Part shown: one piece after another, positions 36,598-43,695 of the stretch
Position numbering within the stretch: position 1 is the first letter of the stretch
Layout: each line of letters starts with the position of its first letter
DNA from: VXYK01 sp965221585
GTDB taxonomy: Bacteria; Actinomycetota; Acidimicrobiia; Acidimicrobiales; Aldehydirespiratoraceae
Length of the DNA: 64,000 bases
Direction of reading: 5' to 3'
Assembly: GCA_965221585.1 (NCBI GenBank)
Contig: OZ244898.1
Span: 2,232,001 to 2,296,000, forward strand
Translations under genes and position numbers: made by a program
The notes under the pieces: generated by a model
The model's input: only the letters and a program-made list of their open reading frames with translations
Told to the model about the DNA's origin: nothing
Database searches by the model: none

Positions 36598-36960
36598 CTA
36601 TTGCGGGAGGCACCTCGAGAAGAGCTCGCGGATGCCTGGGTCGATGTCTTCAGGATCGTTGCGAAGTCGCTTCTCGGCATCCTTGAACTCGTCGAAGTCG
36701 TCCGCGTAACGCTGCGCGAGTCCCTCGAAGGCACATTCGCAGTAGGACACGGCCTGCGATACGTTCAGGCCACCACCTTCGTTGGCCGTCGTGCAGGAGC
36801 GCATGAAGTTCTCCTCGAGAGTGCCGTCAGCCTCAGCCTCAGCCCAGTTGGCCGGATCGTTGTTGGCAGCACAGCCCGAAGCAAACAGAACCAAGCTGAT
36901 CACCACGACGCTGATCACGCGCAATCGTCGAGTCGACTGAGACTTCGTTCCACTAGTCAT
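36598..36960 (-). CDS. Small putative lipoprotein
   Basis: 120 aa, unrecognised. A basic N-terminus and hydrophobic stretch (VISVVVISLVLFASGC) end in a lipobox-like ASGC, so Cys30 may be lipidated. The mature part has three more Cys residues, two as CEC (SYCECAFEGLAQRY), followed by a charged helix and a final RCLPQ. Probably anchored outside the membrane. It is convergent with the protease gene. Confidence 0.6.
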   Translation of the reverse strand: MTSGTKSQSTRRLRVISVVVISLVLFASGCAANNDPANWAEAEADGTLEENFMRSCTTANEGGGLNVSQAVSYCECAFEGLAQRYADDFDEFKDAEKRLRNDPEDIDPGIRELFSRCLPQ

Positions 36961-37012
36961 TCCGCCGCGAGGCTAGCGCTTGCTCACCACTTTTCGGTGA
37001 CGCCGCCCCCGC

Positions 37013-37726
37013 CTATATCTCCAACTCGCGGGCGCGGGTGAATATTGCGTCAAGCATCGGCTCGGTCAAGCGGCCGGTGAACGTGTTCTGCTGGCTCACA
37101 TGAAAGCTGCACAGCAAGGTCAGTCCGTCGCCGAGTGGTACTTCCTGGCCGTGCCCGAACCTGGGACGGGGTCGCAGACCGAAGTGTCTGCAAACCACAC
37201 TGTGAGCGAAACCTCCCAGAGCCACGATCACTCTCAACGAGTTGAGCGCCGCCAACTCCGCCTCCAAGAAAGGTTGACAGTTGTCCCGCTCGCCTGGAGT
37301 CGGTTTGTTGGCAACAGGAGCACACTTCACAGGCGCGGTGATCCAGGCTCCGTCGAGCGTCAACCCGTCATCACGGCTCGTGGACGACTCCTGAGAGGCA
37401 TAACCGGCGCGCCAAAGGGCCCGATACAACCAATCACCCGAGCGGTCACCGGTGAACATGCGACCGGTGCGATTGGCACCGTGAGCCGCCGGTGCCAGGC
37501 CCAGCACCAACAGACGAGCATCGGGATCACCGAAACCGGGGACCGGTCTGGCCCAATACTGCTCGTCGGCGTAAGCGGCCCGTTTCTCCCGTCCGACCCG
37601 CTCACGCCACTCGACCAGCCGCGGACACAGACGGCACTGAACCACGTCGTTCTCGATCTGACCGAGCAGGACCGCGGCGCGGTTCACGGCATCGGCACCG
37701 GGGGAACTCGGATCAGGTGATCGCAT
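37013..37726 (-). CDS. Type 5 uracil-DNA glycosylase (UDGb)
   Basis: Removes uracil (and other deaminated bases) from DNA. 237 aa. The motif GLAPAAHGANRTGRMFTGD is specific to family 5 (no polar residue where other UDGs have Asp or Asn). Four Cys (CRLCPRL, VKCAP, NC) would hold a 4Fe-4S cluster. SFHVSQQNTFTGRL is the second active-site motif. ATG 37726 has TACCCT 7 bases upstream; divergent from the phosphomutase gene. Confidence 0.92.
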   Translation of the reverse strand: MRSPDPSSPGADAVNRAAVLLGQIENDVVQCRLCPRLVEWRERVGREKRAAYADEQYWARPVPGFGDPDARLLVLGLAPAAHGANRTGRMFTGDRSGDWLYRALWRAGYASQESSTSRDDGLTLDGAWITAPVKCAPVANKPTPGERDNCQPFLEAELAALNSLRVIVALGGFAHSVVCRHFGLRPRPRFGHGQEVPLGDGLTLLCSFHVSQQNTFTGRLTEPMLDAIFTRARELEI

Positions 37727-37733
37727 CGGTCAC

Positions 37734-37743
37734 AGGGTACGTT
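37734..37743. promoter_or_regulatory. Overlapping divergent -10 elements (UDGb and phosphomutase)
   Basis: The minus-strand TACCCT (37739-37734) and plus-strand TACGTT (37738-37743) share two bases. The first is 7 bases from the UDGb start; the second is 11 bases from ATG 37755. The whole gap is 28 bases. Confidence 0.4.
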
Positions 37744-37754
37744 GTGCAACAGTC

Positions 37755-38402
37755 ATGGCCCGCAAATCAGACACCCCAAAACCAACTCTGGTGCTGTTTG
37801 TGCGCCACGGACAGACACCCACGACCGGAGCGACGCTGCCAGGCAGGGCCCCGGGCCTTCACTTGGCAGATAAAGGCATCGCTCAGGCCGAAGCAGCAGC
37901 ACAGCGGATCGCCGCTCTCGAGGGCGTCGCTGCTGTCTACGCCTCACCGTTGGAACGCACACGCGAAACCGCCAAGCCGATCGCCCGAGCACTGAAACTG
38001 CGGGTGAGACAGTCCCTCGGGCTGATCGAATGCGACTTCGGAGCCTGGACCGGCAAGAAGCTCGATGATCTGCGAAAGAAACCTGAATGGAAGAAAGTCC
38101 AGCGTTATCCCAGCGGGTTCCGCTTCCCGCGTGGGGAATCTTTCGCCGAGATGCAGAGCCGCGCTCTGCACGCCGTCCATGGACTCGTTGCCACCCATTC
38201 AGCAAAGACCATCGTGGCTGTGTCCCATGCCGATGTGATCAAAGCAATCGTGGCATCGGCGACCGGCACCCACCTCGACCTCTTCCAACGCATCGTGGTG
38301 TCTCCCTGCTCCATCACCGCGATCCTCTACACCCCGACAGGACCGATCGTTCTGACCGTGAACTCCACCGGCGACGACCTGACAACGCTGGTGCCGTCAT
38401 GA
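37755..38402 (+). CDS. Histidine phosphatase, MSMEG_4193-type phosphomutase family
   Basis: 215 aa of the phosphoglycerate mutase-like superfamily: the catalytic His is in LFVRHGQTP, ASPLERTRETAKPIA is the second arm, the acid region is GLIECDFGAWTGKKL and the second His lies in VSHADVIKAIV. First of a conserved actinobacterial trio (phosphatase, DUF3090, SCO1664 family). In M. tuberculosis the same trio (Rv2135c-Rv2133c) is near mshC of mycothiol synthesis. Substrate unknown. The ATGA overlap couples it to the next gene. Confidence 0.9.
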   Translation: MARKSDTPKPTLVLFVRHGQTPTTGATLPGRAPGLHLADKGIAQAEAAAQRIAALEGVAAVYASPLERTRETAKPIARALKLRVRQSLGLIECDFGAWTGKKLDDLRKKPEWKKVQRYPSGFRFPRGESFAEMQSRALHAVHGLVATHSAKTIVAVSHADVIKAIVASATGTHLDLFQRIVVSPCSITAILYTPTGPIVLTVNSTGDDLTTLVPS

Positions 38403-38887
38403 GCCGATCCTTCGACTTTCAAGAACTCGAGTTCCTCACGGTCGGGACCCTCGGACCCAAGGGCCAACGCGAGTTCTTCCTGCAAGCCCGCAGCGAGGGA
38501 CAGTTGGTTTCGCTGAAAGTGGAGAAGCAGCAGGTAGCTGCCCTCGCAGAGTACCTGGACCGGGTCCTGCGCGAACTCCCCGACGGTGAGATCGGCGATC
38601 CCCCCTCAGACCTCGACCTCAGGGAACCCGTTGTCACGGAGTGGACCGTCGCCAGCCTCGCCATCGCCTATGCCCAAGAACTCGACCGCCTCGTCGTCGT
38701 GGCGGAATCTTTCGTCGAAGACGAGGACGACGAACCCTTCCAGGCCAGGTTCTTCCTGCAACGTGCCGAGGTGGCCGGACTCATCGATCGTGCCCGCACG
38801 GTCGTCGCGGCAGGACGCCCACCTTGTCAATATTGCGGCCAACCACTCGAGGGCCGCAACGGCGACTGGTGCCCATGCCGGAACTGA
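38399..38887 (+). CDS. DUF3090 family protein
   Basis: 162 aa, function unknown. It begins MSRSFDFQELEFLTVGTLG and has RQFFLQ-type segment REFFLQARSEGQLVSLKVEK. The C-terminal zinc-ribbon-like end CQYCGQPLEGRNGDWCPCRN has four Cys in two pairs. Middle gene of the trio; both ends overlap its neighbours (4 and 13 bases). Confidence 0.92.
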   Translation: MSRSFDFQELEFLTVGTLGPKGQREFFLQARSEGQLVSLKVEKQQVAALAEYLDRVLRELPDGEIGDPPSDLDLREPVVTEWTVASLAIAYAQELDRLVVVAESFVEDEDDEPFQARFFLQRAEVAGLIDRARTVVAAGRPPCQYCGQPLEGRNGDWCPCRN

Positions 38888-39627
38888 GCGAGTCGCCGTT
38901 CTTCGACCGCGAGCCGATCGCTACCGAACGTGCGTTGACGCTGCTCGCCGAAGGGCATCTCGAACTTGTGGGGCGGATGCCCTACTCCTCCAACGCAACC
39001 TTTCTCGTCAATCTCTGCCACGAAGGGCTGCGGGCCCAAGCGATCTACAAGCCGCTTCAAGGGGAACGCCCACTATGGGACTTCCCCGACGGGCTCTACC
39101 GACGAGAGGTCGCAGCCTTCCTGGTCGCCGACGATCTCGGCTGGGATGTGGTCCCTCCCACAGTCGTGCGTGACGACGCACCACTCGAGACAGGGGCACT
39201 GCAACTGTTCGTTCCCCACGAGTACGAAGAGCACTACTTCACGCTGCACGAGGCCGGCGACCACTACGACGAGTCCTTCCGCCAGATCTGTGCGCTCGAC
39301 CTGGTCATCAACAACACCGATCGAAAGTCCGGGCACTGTCTTATGGGAACCGACCAGCGAATCTGGGCGATCGACCACGGCCTGGCCTTTCATCACCAGT
39401 TCAAACTCCGCACGGTGATCTGGGACTTCGCCGGCGAGCCACTCCCCGAACAGCTGCAGGACGACCTATGGGCATTCCTTGACCGGGGCATACCGGAGCC
39501 GATCGCGGCACTCCTCGACCCCCTGGAACAGGACGCGATGCTCGCTCGAACCAAGGCACTGGCCGCCAACAGAGCCTTCCCTCACGGCGACAGCAACCGA
39601 CACCGCTGGCCCTGGCCCCTAGTGTGA
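38875..39627 (+). CDS. SCO1664 family protein (kinase-like fold)
   Basis: 250 aa, third gene of the trio. The family is distantly similar to PI3/PI4-type kinases. AIYKPLQGERPLWDF holds a conserved Lys, ALDLVINNTDRKSGHCL resembles a catalytic loop with N-N-xD-R, and IWAIDHGLAFH resembles a metal-binding loop with Asp. Biochemical function unknown. It overlaps the DUF3090 gene by 13 bases. Confidence 0.9.
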   Translation: MPELSESPFFDREPIATERALTLLAEGHLELVGRMPYSSNATFLVNLCHEGLRAQAIYKPLQGERPLWDFPDGLYRREVAAFLVADDLGWDVVPPTVVRDDAPLETGALQLFVPHEYEEHYFTLHEAGDHYDESFRQICALDLVINNTDRKSGHCLMGTDQRIWAIDHGLAFHHQFKLRTVIWDFAGEPLPEQLQDDLWAFLDRGIPEPIAALLDPLEQDAMLARTKALAANRAFPHGDSNRHRWPWPLV

Positions 39628-39658
39628 ACGCAGCGCCGAGCAGCCGTTACTCAACAGC

Positions 39659-39667
39659 TGTGGATAA
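39659..39667 (-). other. Perfect DnaA-box sequence
   Basis: TGTGGATAA, the complement of the consensus TTATCCACA, alone in the 108-base gap between two convergent genes. The gap is more AT-rich than its surroundings (GCAATTTGTGAAAAATCAC follows). No cluster of boxes is seen, so it is not an origin by itself. Confidence 0.55.
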
Positions 39668-39735
39668 GTCTGTGCAATTTGTGAAAAATCACTAATGCCG
39701 ATCTTGGCGCAAGATCCCAGTCGTTCTGCTAATGA

Positions 39736-40704
39736 TCAGCCGCTGAGAGCTTCAATCAGCTTGGGCAAAACTTTGTGGACATCGCCGACAATGCCCAGAT
39801 CGGCCACCGCAAAGATCGGCGCTTCGGAATCCTTGTTGATGGCGATGATGTTCTTTGAGCCCTTCATGCCGACGAGATGCTGCGTCGCTCCTGAAATCCC
39901 ACAGGCGATATAGACCGTCGGCTTCACAACCTTGCCGGTCTGACCAACCTGATAGCTGTACGGGACCCAGCCGGCATCCACGATGGCACGACTGGCGCCG
40001 GGAGCGGCTCCCACGGCTTTGGCCAAGTCCTCGATCATCGAATACGCCTCTGCGTCGCCGAGTCCACGGCCACCCGAGACAACGATGTTCGCCTCATCGA
40101 GCTTGGGGCCGACCGACTCCTCGGCGAAGGTTGCAACGACACGCGCAGCACCGGCCGCACCAACATCACCGACATCAAGATCCTCCGTATCGGCTTCAGC
40201 GCCTCCGACCGGGGCGGCCGCGAAGGACTTCGGACGGACCAGGAAGATCCCCGGACGGTCCGAGGTGTTCTTGGTCATCACATCGGTTGCGCCGCCGAAG
40301 ATCGGCTCGCTGCCCAACAGGTCATCACCATCGAGGACGAGGTCGACGATGTTGGTGATGACCGGCGAGTCGAGCTTCACCGACAACCGCGCCGCGACAT
40401 CACGACCATCCTGGGTGGTTCCGAGCAAAAAGGCCTCGGGCGCGTCCACATCGCCGCTGTTGATCGCTTCTGCGACCGCGGAGGCAACCGAGACACCCTG
40501 CATGGCCCCGGAAAGGTCGCCCGTGCTGTAGACGGTCTCGGCGCCGTGGTCACCCAACTCCTCAGCGTAATCGTCGCCGTCTCCAGCCATGAAAACCTCG
40601 ACGGTGTCGGCTATCTCACGCGCTTTCGCCAGCATTTCAAGGGTGATTGTGGCTACGGCATCACCGTCAGCCTCACCGAAAACCCAGATCTTCTCGAGTC
40701 CCAT
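39736..40704 (-). CDS. etfA: Electron transfer flavoprotein alpha subunit
   Basis: FAD-binding subunit that accepts electrons from acyl-CoA dehydrogenases. 322 aa. The C-terminal FAD domain has VSGGRGLGDAEAY, VGQTGKVVKPTVYIACGISG and TQHLVGMKGSKNIIAINKD. ATG 40704 has GGGAGGA 6 bases upstream; the longer frame to 40737 is not needed. It follows etfB by 13 bases. Confidence 0.96.
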   Translation of the reverse strand: MGLEKIWVFGEADGDAVATITLEMLAKAREIADTVEVFMAGDGDDYAEELGDHGAETVYSTGDLSGAMQGVSVASAVAEAINSGDVDAPEAFLLGTTQDGRDVAARLSVKLDSPVITNIVDLVLDGDDLLGSEPIFGGATDVMTKNTSDRPGIFLVRPKSFAAAPVGGAEADTEDLDVGDVGAAGAARVVATFAEESVGPKLDEANIVVSGGRGLGDAEAYSMIEDLAKAVGAAPGASRAIVDAGWVPYSYQVGQTGKVVKPTVYIACGISGATQHLVGMKGSKNIIAINKDSEAPIFAVADLGIVGDVHKVLPKLIEALSG

Positions 40705-40717
40705 GTCGTGTCCTCCC

Positions 40718-41497
40718 TCACAGAACCTTGAGTTCATCGAGGAAGGCCACGATCCGCTCGTGAGCGTCTCCCTCGTCTTCTATCACTTCACCCGCCTCGC
40801 GAGTCGGAGCGTCGGCAACGCTCACGATCTCCTGGTTGCCTCCGGCCCAGCCGACAGAACCCGCATCAATTCCGAGATCGCTGATCCCGATTTCGTCAAC
40901 CGGTTTCGACTTCGCCGACATGATCCCCTTGAAGGACGGGTATCGGGGCTCGACCACACCAGCGGTCACCGACACAACCGCCGGCAGCGGACACTCGACA
41001 TCGTCGTAGCCCGCCTCGGTCTGGCGCTGCACTTTGGCCGTTCCGCCGTCAACTGCGACTGCTTTGGCGAACGTGACCGACGGAAGGTCCAACAACTCCG
41101 CGACCATCTCGGGCACGGTGCCCGTGTAACCGTCACTCGACTCGGTCGCAGCCAACACCAGGTCGGGTTCGCTGCGGGCGATCGCCGCGGCAAGAACCTT
41201 GGCCGTTCCTAGCGCATCGCTGCCTTTGAGTGCCTCGTCGCTCACCAGCGTGGCGCTGTCGGCCCCCATGGCGAGCGCGGTGCGCAGACCCGTGACCTGA
41301 TTGTCAGGAGCCATCGAGACAAGGTGTACCGAACCGTCGCCGGCAGTGTCGACGAGTTGCAGGGCCATCTCGACTCCGTAGCTGTCGGACTCGTCGAGAA
41401 TCAGTTTCTGATCACGTACGAGCGTGTTGCTCTCGGGATCGAGCGCACCCGGATCGGCAGGGTCGGGGATTTGTTTAACGCAGACAACAACTTTCAT
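40718..41497 (-). CDS. etfB: Electron transfer flavoprotein beta subunit
   Basis: AMP-binding partner of EtfA. 259 aa: VVVCVKQIPDPADPG at the N-terminus, LAATESSDGYTGTVPEMVA (nucleotide-binding loop) and PRYPSFKGIMSAKSKPVDEI typical of EtfB. ATG 41497 is chosen by homology; the open frame runs much further upstream, over the lipid kinase gene on the other strand. Confidence 0.96.
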   Translation of the reverse strand: MKVVVCVKQIPDPADPGALDPESNTLVRDQKLILDESDSYGVEMALQLVDTAGDGSVHLVSMAPDNQVTGLRTALAMGADSATLVSDEALKGSDALGTAKVLAAAIARSEPDLVLAATESSDGYTGTVPEMVAELLDLPSVTFAKAVAVDGGTAKVQRQTEAGYDDVECPLPAVVSVTAGVVEPRYPSFKGIMSAKSKPVDEIGISDLGIDAGSVGWAGGNQEIVSVADAPTREAGEVIEDEGDAHERIVAFLDELKVL

Positions 41498-41557
41498 AGC
41501 CGACGAGTCTGCCAGCGAGGTTGCCGAATGCCTCTCTGAATTGAGCGGATAGTTTGA

Positions 41558-42484
41558 ATGTTCTTGCGCATCTGTTTCATCGTCAATTCGGTCGCCTCGT
41601 CGGTGACCGCGCGCCGCCGAGTGATCATCTACAAGATTCTGTCGGCTGACCATGACGTGACCCTGGCCGAAACGAGCCGTCCGGGGCATGCGACACGTCT
41701 CGCACAGTCCGCCGCCAACGACGGCTACGACCTCGTGGTCGTGCTCGGCGGCGACGGTACTGTGAACGAAGCCGCCAACGGTCTCGCCGGCACCGACACC
41801 GCTTTGGCGACGCTTCCCGGTGGCTCGACCAATGTTCTCGCCCGGATCCTGGGACTTCCCGACGATCCGGCCGATGCCGCTCTGGTGCTGCTCGATGCGA
41901 TCGAGGCGGGCTCGATTCAACGCATCGGGTTGGGCGCAGTCGAGGGACGTTACTTCCTGTTTCACTGCGGTGTCGGTTTCGACGCCGCAGTCGTGGAACA
42001 GGTCGAGACCCGCGGACCGTGGAAACGCTGGGCCGGTCACCCCCTGTTCGTGTGGGCGGCACTCGACACCTGGGCACGCGGGGTTGACCGCCGCAACCCT
42101 CCGCTGCGTGTGATGGGCCCGGCCGGCGACGAACTCGCCAAGGGGTTCATGACGGTGGTCATGAACACCAATCCCTACACCTATCTGGGAAGCCGTCCCA
42201 TCGACCTGGTTCCCGGCCTGACCCTCACCGATCCCCTCGCCGTCGTCACCCTCGAAGAGCTCGGGCTCACCAGCCTCGGCCCCGTGCTGGCAGGTGCGCT
42301 CAGGCGCAAGGACCTGAGCCGACAGAGCAATGTCGACCTCCGTACCGATATGCGTTCGCTGGTCATCGAGTGCGACCCCCCTGCGCCGTACCAGGTCGAC
42401 GGCGACCATCTGGGAGCGAGCAAACGGCTGCGGTTCAACTGGACCCCCGAGCGGCTCTCATTGTTGATGCCCGGGCATCCGTGA
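41558..42484 (+). CDS. Diacylglycerol kinase-family lipid kinase
   Basis: 308 aa of the DAGK/sphingosine kinase/YegS family. It contains VVLGGDGTVNEAANGL (GGDG nucleotide loop), TLPGGSTNVLAR and FHCGVGFDAAVVEQ. Lipid substrate unknown; phosphatidylinositol mannoside or phosphatidic acid metabolism is possible. A TAGTTT hexamer ends only 2 bases before ATG 41558, so TTG 41564 (giving MRICFIVNSVA) may be the true start. Confidence 0.85.
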   Translation: MFLRICFIVNSVASSVTARRRVIIYKILSADHDVTLAETSRPGHATRLAQSAANDGYDLVVVLGGDGTVNEAANGLAGTDTALATLPGGSTNVLARILGLPDDPADAALVLLDAIEAGSIQRIGLGAVEGRYFLFHCGVGFDAAVVEQVETRGPWKRWAGHPLFVWAALDTWARGVDRRNPPLRVMGPAGDELAKGFMTVVMNTNPYTYLGSRPIDLVPGLTLTDPLAVVTLEELGLTSLGPVLAGALRRKDLSRQSNVDLRTDMRSLVIECDPPAPYQVDGDHLGASKRLRFNWTPERLSLLMPGHP

Positions 42485-42494
42485 GCTGCTCCGC

Positions 42495-43178
42495 TCAGGC
42501 GTCGATGACCCTTCGCGCCACATCGGGGACGTTGGTGCAGATTCCGTCGACTCCCATCTCGATCAGCTGAACCATCCGGTCAGGATCATCCACGGTCCAG
42601 ACGTTCACCAAGAGGCCCGCGGCATGGGCACGATTGACGAAATTGATGTCCACAAGGACGTCCCAGGGGTGGATCGTCTTCATTTCGTGGGCGACCGCCC
42701 GGCCGATGGCGCTGGCCGGGTCGGTCATCTCGAACAGCAGCCAACCGCACGGAATCGACGGGTCGACAGCACGGATCCGGTCCACCGCGTCGATGTTGAA
42801 CGAGGTGATCAGCGCGCGCTGCGGACCGAGGTATGCCTGTACCAGACCCGCCACCGCGTCGGCCACCAGGTGGTCCTCGTCGTAGTCGGGATCGTTGGGG
42901 AGATTCTTGATCTCGATGTTGACGCATGTGTCCCCACAGGCTTCGAGGGCCTCTGCGAGGTTCGGAATGTAGTCGGGCAGATCTTCGCTGGAGACCTCTG
43001 CCAGGATCCGTCCGTCGGCGAGGTGGGCGTCGTGATGGACCACAACCACACCGTCAGCGGCGCGCCGAGCGTCGAGCTCGACCCACTCTGCGCCCATCGT
43101 CTGCGCCAACCGGAACGCTTCCAAGGTGTTTTCCTGCGCGGCTGTCGACGCTCCTCTGTGTGCGATCACCTGGGTCAT
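42495..43178 (-). CDS. Glycerophosphodiester phosphodiesterase
   Basis: Hydrolyses glycerophosphodiesters to glycerol 3-phosphate and an alcohol. 227 aa TIM barrel: VIAHRGASTAAQENTLEAF (catalytic HR), EWVELDARRAADGVVVVHHD (metal-binding E and D, second His) and VNIEIKNLP. The C-terminal LLVNVWTVDDPDRM is typical. ATG 43178 begins just before the conserved strand. Cytoplasmic: no signal peptide. Convergent with the lipid kinase gene. Confidence 0.9.
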   Translation of the reverse strand: MTQVIAHRGASTAAQENTLEAFRLAQTMGAEWVELDARRAADGVVVVHHDAHLADGRILAEVSSEDLPDYIPNLAEALEACGDTCVNIEIKNLPNDPDYDEDHLVADAVAGLVQAYLGPQRALITSFNIDAVDRIRAVDPSIPCGWLLFEMTDPASAIGRAVAHEMKTIHPWDVLVDINFVNRAHAAGLLVNVWTVDDPDRMVQLIEMGVDGICTNVPDVARRVIDA

Positions 43179-43266
43179 ATCGCAGAGTCTCGCGGATTTT
43201 CGGCTCGTCCGTACGGGGTGGCCGGTACTTGCCGATTCAAAAAACGAAACAAGTTCCAAAAACCCC

Positions 43267-43296
43267 TTGCGGGGAAGGAGAACCTGTTCCTATTAT
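43267..43296 (+). promoter_or_regulatory. Predicted promoter of the whiB-like gene
   Basis: TTGCGG (43267-43272), an 18-base spacer and TATTAT (43291-43296). The start of transcription would be at about 43303, giving a 5' leader of ~55 bases. Confidence 0.5.
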
Positions 43297-43303
43297 TGCC
43301 GGA

Positions 43304-43322
43304 TCGCTGGGAGAACCAGCGA
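43304..43322 (+). other. Perfect 7-bp hairpin at the 5' end of the whiB leader
   Basis: TCGCTGG-GAGAA-CCAGCGA, starting at the predicted transcription start. It could protect the mRNA 5' end or bind a regulator. The 23 bases CCCAAAAG to AGGAGG between it and the start hold the ribosome site. Confidence 0.5.
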
Positions 43323-43358
43323 CACGAAGCGGCCCAAAAGCCCAGTAGGAGGATAATC

Positions 43359-43652
43359 GTGGCCCTCACAGCCGACGCTTTCGCATCCGCACTCAACTGG
43401 CGAGCTGAAGCGGCATGCCGCGACACAGACCCAGCGCTGTTCTTTCCCGTGGGAACCACCGGGCCGGCGGTCGATCAGATCGCCTCCGCCAAACAGGTGT
43501 GCTTCTCGTGCCAATGCAAAGACGCCTGCTTGGACTTCGCGCTCACCACCAACCAGGACACCGGTGTCTGGGGAGGAACCTCAGAAGAAGAACGCCGAGT
43601 CATCCGAAGGCGCTTGAGGGCCGCCGCAGCCCTCGCCAAACCACACGCCTGA
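43359..43652 (+). CDS. WhiB-family iron-sulfur transcriptional regulator
   Basis: 97 aa. The four cluster Cys are C20, C48, C51 and C57 (AACRDTDP, VCFSCQCKDACLDFAL); an extra Cys53 lies between the third and fourth. The turn DTGVWGGTSEEERR and the basic C-terminus (RRRLRAAAALAK) for DNA contact are present. GTG 43359 has a perfect AGGAGG 5 bases upstream; an in-frame opening further back is non-coding. It works with the primary sigma factor in known cases. Convergent with the PdtaS-like kinase. Confidence 0.93.
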   Translation: MALTADAFASALNWRAEAACRDTDPALFFPVGTTGPAVDQIASAKQVCFSCQCKDACLDFALTTNQDTGVWGGTSEEERRVIRRRLRAAAALAKPHA

Positions 43653-43695
43653 GAACCGCGCAAACCAACCGCACGGCACCGCACTAACCGTTGTG

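Noticed and set aside
39628..39735. Replication origin
   Set aside because: Only one DnaA box and no dnaA, dnaN or AT-rich unwinding region.
40718..42409. EtfB read as a 563-residue protein
   Set aside because: Family homology starts at ATG 41497; the upstream part is the shadow of the lipid kinase gene on the other strand.
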